A program made the translations under genes and the position numbers. The notes under the pieces were generated by a model that had not been told where the DNA came from, did no database searches, and saw only the letters and a program-made list of their open reading frames with translations. A stretch of 44,660 bases of DNA from Terriglobia bacterium (GTDB lineage Bacteria; Acidobacteriota; Terriglobia; JAIQFV01), in contig JAIQFY010000042.1 of the NCBI GenBank assembly GCA_020072965.1, positions 1 through 44,660 on the forward strand, written 5' to 3'. Shown here piece after piece: positions 41,321-44,660 of this stretch (positions within the stretch are counted from its first letter, which is position 1; each line of letters begins with the position of its first letter).

Positions 41321-42016
41321 ATGAAAAAAACATATCTCTACACAGCCATAGCGATGATCTTCTGCATAGGCCTGGCTCTAACGTTTCTGTCCACCAGTTC
41401 GAGGGCCGGCGAGTGGGACAGGAAAACCGTCGTGAACTTCAGTGCGCCAGTCGAAGTTCCAGGTGTGGGCGCTCACAATTTGCCGGCGGGCACATATGTC
41501 TTCAAGATCTTTGATTCACTATCGGACCGCCACATCGTCCAGATCTTCAGCGAAGATGAAAAAACCGTGTTGACAACCATCCTTGCTATCCCCAATTACC
41601 GTTTGAAGACGACCGACAAAACGGTAATGACGTTTAGGGAGAGGGCGGAAGGGCAGCCGGAAGCCATCCGGGCGTGGTTTTATCCGGGGCGTCAATGGGG
41701 CGAGGAATTTGTATATCCCAAGTCAAGGGCTATCGAGCTGGCAAAGATAACAAATCAGCCCATTCTCGCGACCCCGATCGAACTGGATACAGCGCCCATC
41801 GAGGCTTTGAAGACGGCGCCGGTCATAGCTGTTGCCCCTACGGGAGAAGTGGTAGAAGTAGCTAAGGTGGTTGAGACTCCGCCGGTTGAGGTGGCTGCTG
41901 TACCCACGAAGAGCATGCCCCAAACGGCCAGCTCATTGCCGCTAGCGGGATTGATTGGGCTGCTGTCGCTGGGCGCAGGCCTTGCTCTCGTGGTTATTTC
42001 GCGGCGAGCTGCCTAA
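41321..42016 (+). CDS. Exported protein with LPXTG-like sorting tail
   Basis: A 231-residue protein behind AGAGGAAA. A signal peptide (YTAIAMIFCIGLALTFLS, cut after SSRA) precedes a beta-rich domain (about 30-135; VPGVGAHNLPAGTYVFKIFD). A Pro/Val/Ala-rich stalk follows (150-195). The C-terminus is MPQTA (199-203), then a 24-residue hydrophobic helix (LPLAGLIGLLSLGAGLALVV), then ISRRAA. This motif-helix-positive arrangement is that of a sortase substrate. A sortase gene lies 1.5 kb downstream on the same strand. The first residue of the motif is M instead of L. Function of the globular part unknown. Confidence 0.75.
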   Translation: MKKTYLYTAIAMIFCIGLALTFLSTSSRAGEWDRKTVVNFSAPVEVPGVGAHNLPAGTYVFKIFDSLSDRHIVQIFSEDEKTVLTTILAIPNYRLKTTDKTVMTFRERAEGQPEAIRAWFYPGRQWGEEFVYPKSRAIELAKITNQPILATPIELDTAPIEALKTAPVIAVAPTGEVVEVAKVVETPPVEVAAVPTKSMPQTASSLPLAGLIGLLSLGAGLALVVISRRAA

Positions 42017-42312
42017 GTCAGGCAAGTCTGTGTTTGAGTGGGCCACGCGTCAGGAGCACCGTCTTAACCCGGAGTGAAGTTGACGGGACTCCGGGAGATT
42101 GTGGGGGCGGAGGTTGATACACGAATACAACCTCCCCTGGCGGGCGATAGAGCCCGCCATCACCCGAACATGGGAACTTGAACACTGTTCCGATTTCATC
42201 AATGACTGGACGGGTCACGGATCAACCTGCAACGGCACAGCCTTCATAACCAAGGACAGGCCTAAGACTTGTCAGCGGTCCAACTTGATACGAGGAGAAA
42301 AACATAAAGAAT

Positions 42313-42510
42313 ATGCCCACACTTGGTGAATTTTCCGTTTCTTTGCTTGCCGCTTTGTGCGTTGTAACGCTACTCTTTGGCGTCTATGTGATGTGCCTCG
42401 TGCTCAAACAGGGTGGCAGTCTCCTGGGACGCCGAGCGCAAGCGCTTGCGAGTGGCGCCATTAAACTGAAAGGAAGATGGGTGGCCGATAAGGTTTCTTC
42501 ACGCGAGTAA
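42313..42510 (+). CDS. Small single-helix membrane protein (65 aa)
   Basis: A 65-residue protein with one N-terminal helix (FSVSLLAALCVVTLLFGVYV) and a basic C-terminal part (LLGRRAQALASGAIKLKGRW). GAGGAG lies about 15 bp upstream, rather far. No family recognised. It is between the sortase substrate and the VWA gene on the same strand and may belong to that set. Confidence 0.45.
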   Translation: MPTLGEFSVSLLAALCVVTLLFGVYVMCLVLKQGGSLLGRRAQALASGAIKLKGRWVADKVSSRE

Positions 42511-42588
42511 CAGTTCGCCTTCATCGGGGGGTGGAAGCTGAGGGCCGTGGGATTATTCAGAATCGGAGCACACTACAAGAGGGATTGT

Positions 42589-43560
42589 ATGGTCACTCGC
42601 CGATGTCTGGTCGCACTGTTCTACCTGATTTTTCTGTCCAGCGTTGTTTGTCCTCAAGTAGGCCCACCGGCAGAGAGCCGCCAAACCGATCCGTACACGA
42701 TTCGGATGGACGTTGAAATGGTCATCCTGCGCGCAACCGTGCAGAACCACAAGGGCGTTCTGGTTTCAGGACTGGGGAAGGACGACTTTCACGTCTATGA
42801 GGACGGGGTTCTCCAACAAATCACGTATTTCACCCACCAGGATATTCCGGTCACAGTCGGCTTGGTTGTCGACAATAGTGGAAGCATGAAGTCGAAGCGT
42901 GCTGAAGTTATTGCCGCCGCCCTGGCGTTCGCACAGTCCAGTAATCCGGAGGACCAGATGTTCGTGGTCAATTTCAACGAACACGTTTCCTTTGGCCTTC
43001 CAGCCGACACGGTGTTCACGGACCAACCGGCTCAATTGGCGGTCGCCCTTTCCCGAATTGCCGCAAACGGCGAGACGGCGCTCTACGACGCTATGGCGGC
43101 TGCGCTCGAGCACCTGAAGAAAGGTAATCGGGACAAGAAAGTGCTGATTGTGGTCAGCGATGGGGGCGACAACGCCAGCAAGCACACCGTGGAACAGATC
43201 ATGGCATTAGCGATGAGGTCCGATGTCATCATCTATACCCTGGGTCTATTTGAACCCGATGATCCCGACAAGAACCCCCATGTCCTCCATCAGTTTGCAA
43301 AGGCCACCGGCGGAAAGGCTTTTTTGCCGGATAGGTTAAAGGACGTGGTCCCCACTTGTGAGCAAATCGCGCATGATATTCGTAACCAATACACCATCGC
43401 TTATTCATCCACCAATGAAAAGCGGGATGGGAAGTATCGGGTCGTAGCGGTGAAGGCTGCGGCTTCGGGTGATGGACGCCTCATCGTTCGAACTCGTCCC
43501 GGTTACTATGCGCCCGACAAACCTCAACCCTCGCCGACCAGGCTGAGCAACAAACCATGA
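42589..43560 (+). CDS. VWFA-related domain protein (acidobacterial type)
   Basis: A 323-residue exported protein from ATG 42589 behind AGAGGGA. A signal peptide (CLVALFYLIFLSSVVC) precedes a small beta domain (VEMVILRATVQNHKGVLVSG, DDFHVYEDGVLQQITYF) seen at the front of acidobacterial VWFA-related proteins. A von Willebrand A domain follows with a complete metal site: D95-N-S-G-S99, T164 (NGETALYDAM) and D192 (SDGGDN). It probably mediates metal-dependent protein binding outside the inner membrane. Its stop overlaps the sortase start (ATGA), so the two are co-translated. No LPXTG-like tail of its own. Confidence 0.85.
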   Translation: MVTRRCLVALFYLIFLSSVVCPQVGPPAESRQTDPYTIRMDVEMVILRATVQNHKGVLVSGLGKDDFHVYEDGVLQQITYFTHQDIPVTVGLVVDNSGSMKSKRAEVIAAALAFAQSSNPEDQMFVVNFNEHVSFGLPADTVFTDQPAQLAVALSRIAANGETALYDAMAAALEHLKKGNRDKKVLIVVSDGGDNASKHTVEQIMALAMRSDVIIYTLGLFEPDDPDKNPHVLHQFAKATGGKAFLPDRLKDVVPTCEQIAHDIRNQYTIAYSSTNEKRDGKYRVVAVKAAASGDGRLIVRTRPGYYAPDKPQPSPTRLSNKP

Positions 43561-44240
43561 TCCCCAGAATCGGAGCGCACAATTCTCGTCGACGAGGCCA
43601 ATCGATCCTCCATTGGAGCCGAAACCTCTTTCTTGTCATTGGCACTCTTCTGTTGGTTTACGTCGGCTATGTGATGATCGATACGAGGATGTATCAGTCT
43701 CACGAAACATATCTATTCGAGCAGGCCTCGAAGAGTTTGAAGGTGTCCGCCGACGGCGATAAGAACCCTCCCCCGTCGCCCCTTGTGGCTCCCCTGGAGG
43801 AAGCGAACAGCGTGAAAGCCGTGGGCCCTGCCACAGCTGTTCACAGAGGCTTTCCAGTGGGGCGAATCGAGATCAGTACAATCGGCCTTGAGGCAATGAT
43901 CATGGAAGGTACTGACGGAGGGACCCTGCGACGCGCCGTCGGGCATCTTCCCGGCACCCCGCTGCCGGGCCAACGAGGGAACGTTGTGATCACGGGACAC
44001 CGGGACACGTTCTTCAGAGGACTGCGCAAGGTCACCAAGGATGATGAGATTACGTTGACGACGTTGGACGGCTCCTTCCGCTATCGCGTGGACTTCACCG
44101 GGGTCGTCGACCCCGATAATGTTTCAGTGCTGGAGGATTCCGAGGACGCTACTCTGACCCTCGTGACCTGTTTCCCATTCTATTATGTGGGTCCGGCTCC
44201 CAAGCGATTTGTCGTCCGTGCGCACAGGATTACTGGTTGA
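43557..44240 (+). CDS. Sortase, class D-like
   Basis: A 227-residue membrane-anchored transpeptidase. One N-terminal helix (LFLVIGTLLLVYVGYVMI, 24-41) precedes a linker and the sortase barrel. The catalytic set is complete: H148 in VVITGHRDTFFRGL, C205 in TLVTCFPF (the TLxTC motif) and R217 in APKRFVVRAHRI. Class D is my best guess from GHRDTFFRGL and the C-terminal FVVRA. Sortases cut at LPxTG and join the protein to an amine. The likely substrate is the MPQTA-tailed protein at 41321. Its presence in a probable diderm is notable. Confidence 0.88.
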   Translation: MIPRIGAHNSRRRGQSILHWSRNLFLVIGTLLLVYVGYVMIDTRMYQSHETYLFEQASKSLKVSADGDKNPPPSPLVAPLEEANSVKAVGPATAVHRGFPVGRIEISTIGLEAMIMEGTDGGTLRRAVGHLPGTPLPGQRGNVVITGHRDTFFRGLRKVTKDDEITLTTLDGSFRYRVDFTGVVDPDNVSVLEDSEDATLTLVTCFPFYYVGPAPKRFVVRAHRITG

Positions 44241-44299
44241 GGCAAGACTCACTCCACTTATATAGGCCTCAAGATGGATTGCGTTTGGAGGGAAACCTT

Positions 44300-44491
44300 A
44301 TGAACAACAGAGGGATCAATGGATGGATTCACACACCTCAACCTTGTGTGGCCCCATTGATTTCCTTCCCGCCAGAAAGTCAGGACGAAGTTGGCCGGCT
44401 TTCAATGCGCGGTCAGATCCGACTTTTCAATGATTATCGTACCGCAGAGGGACAAAAGACGGGGAGGACACAAGTTTCCGGGGTGGGGTGA
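44300..44491 (+). CDS. Small hypothetical ORF (63 aa)
   Basis: ATG 44300 follows TTGGAGGG at a fair distance and reads MNNRGINGWIHTPQPC onward for 63 residues, ending RTQVSGVG. It is hydrophilic, with no recognised motif. It lies in the gap after the sortase gene. The start signal is its only support. Confidence 0.25.
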   Translation: MNNRGINGWIHTPQPCVAPLISFPPESQDEVGRLSMRGQIRLFNDYRTAEGQKTGRTQVSGVG

Positions 44492-44526
44492 TAGCAGAAG
44501 CAGCGACAGTCCCTCATGCCTGGCCC

Positions 44527-44660
44527 TCATTTCAATCCTTCGACGAGGTAGAGGTCGGAGAGGCTTCGAATGTAGCCATACATGAAGTTCTTGCCGTCTG
44601 GAGTCACAAAGATAGGACCGATGACGTTGATGCCGGCAGAGTCGGCGGGCAGGAGCTCCT
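44527..44660 (-). CDS. C-terminus of a TolB/WD40-type protein (partial)
   Basis: On the minus strand the last 43 codons of a gene enter from the right edge, reading NVIGPIFVTPDGKNFMYGYI, then RSLSDLYLVEGLK and TGA. PDGKxxxYxYxRxLSDLYLVEGLK is the usual end of acidobacterial serine/threonine kinases with a TolB/WD40-like beta-propeller, or of the propeller alone. The kinase part, if any, lies outside the window. Confidence 0.65.
   Translation of the reverse strand, partial: ELLPADSAGINVIGPIFVTPDGKNFMYGYIRSLSDLYLVEGLK

Overview
The window looks like chromosomal DNA of an uncultured soil or sediment bacterium, most likely an acidobacterium. The evidence is a VWFA-related protein of the acidobacterial type, a sortase with an LPXTG-like substrate in an otherwise diderm-looking gene set, very small stress membrane proteins (DUF3309, Thivi_2564 and lmo0937 types), SYLF and CsbD proteins, and GGGGTCAGGC palindromic repeats. 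No rRNA, tRNA or CRISPR array was seen. The taxonomic call is an inference from gene content.

Layout. 1-6.8 kb: a transposase start at the edge, a small heat-shock protein, tiny ORFs, a single-domain response regulator, two envelope proteins (LolA-like and AsmA-like), DUF5329, DUF3309 and an FAD/NAD reductase. 7.6-10.9 kb: a three-gene MacAB-type efflux operon. 11.3-14.7 kb: relics of an Mg2+ P-type ATPase, acetate kinase and phosphoketolase around an intact RNB-family ribonuclease, then a hairpin-rich island between two ~155-bp direct repeats. 14.7-18.4 kb: a small hypothetical, a LysE-type exporter, two REP-like elements, and VIT1/CCC1 and Nramp-type metal transporters. 19.5-27.5 kb: an envelope/stress neighbourhood with two Gln-rich secreted proteins, a Zn-dependent phospholipase C-like protein, CsbD, SYLF, DUF3309, two Thivi_2564-type proteins (one broken), a tetraheme cytochrome lipoprotein and lmo0937. 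27.9-32 kb: a four-gene, partly overlapping two-component operon on the minus strand. 32.3-34 kb: tandem Crp/Fnr paralogues. 34.3-40.5 kb: a carbohydrate island (HAD-IIB, zwf, HAD, GH15) interleaved with relics of manA, gnd and a polyphosphate glucokinase. 40.6-44.6 kb: a broken monooxygenase-like gene, then a sortase substrate candidate, a VWA protein and a class D-like sortase, ending in the C-terminus of a WD40/TolB-type protein.

The most striking signal is a ~110-bp promoter element found six times (A 19561, B 20839, C 24318, D 27610 on minus, E 34154, F 40642). Its geometry is fixed: TGAGCA, 22 bp later TGAGCA or TGAGCC, 14 bp later CTGACA (-35), then 17 or 18 bp to TATAAG (-10). It precedes the two Gln-rich genes, csbD, lmo0937 and two decayed copies of one small monooxygenase-like gene. 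This suggests a stress regulon with an unknown activator. The two Crp/Fnr proteins and the two-component operon lie among its copies, but no link is shown.

The second theme is decay. At least ten gene fragments or broken genes lie between intact genes, several from glycolytic or pentose-phosphate enzymes. All coordinates, alignments and family names come from reading by eye; no database search was run.
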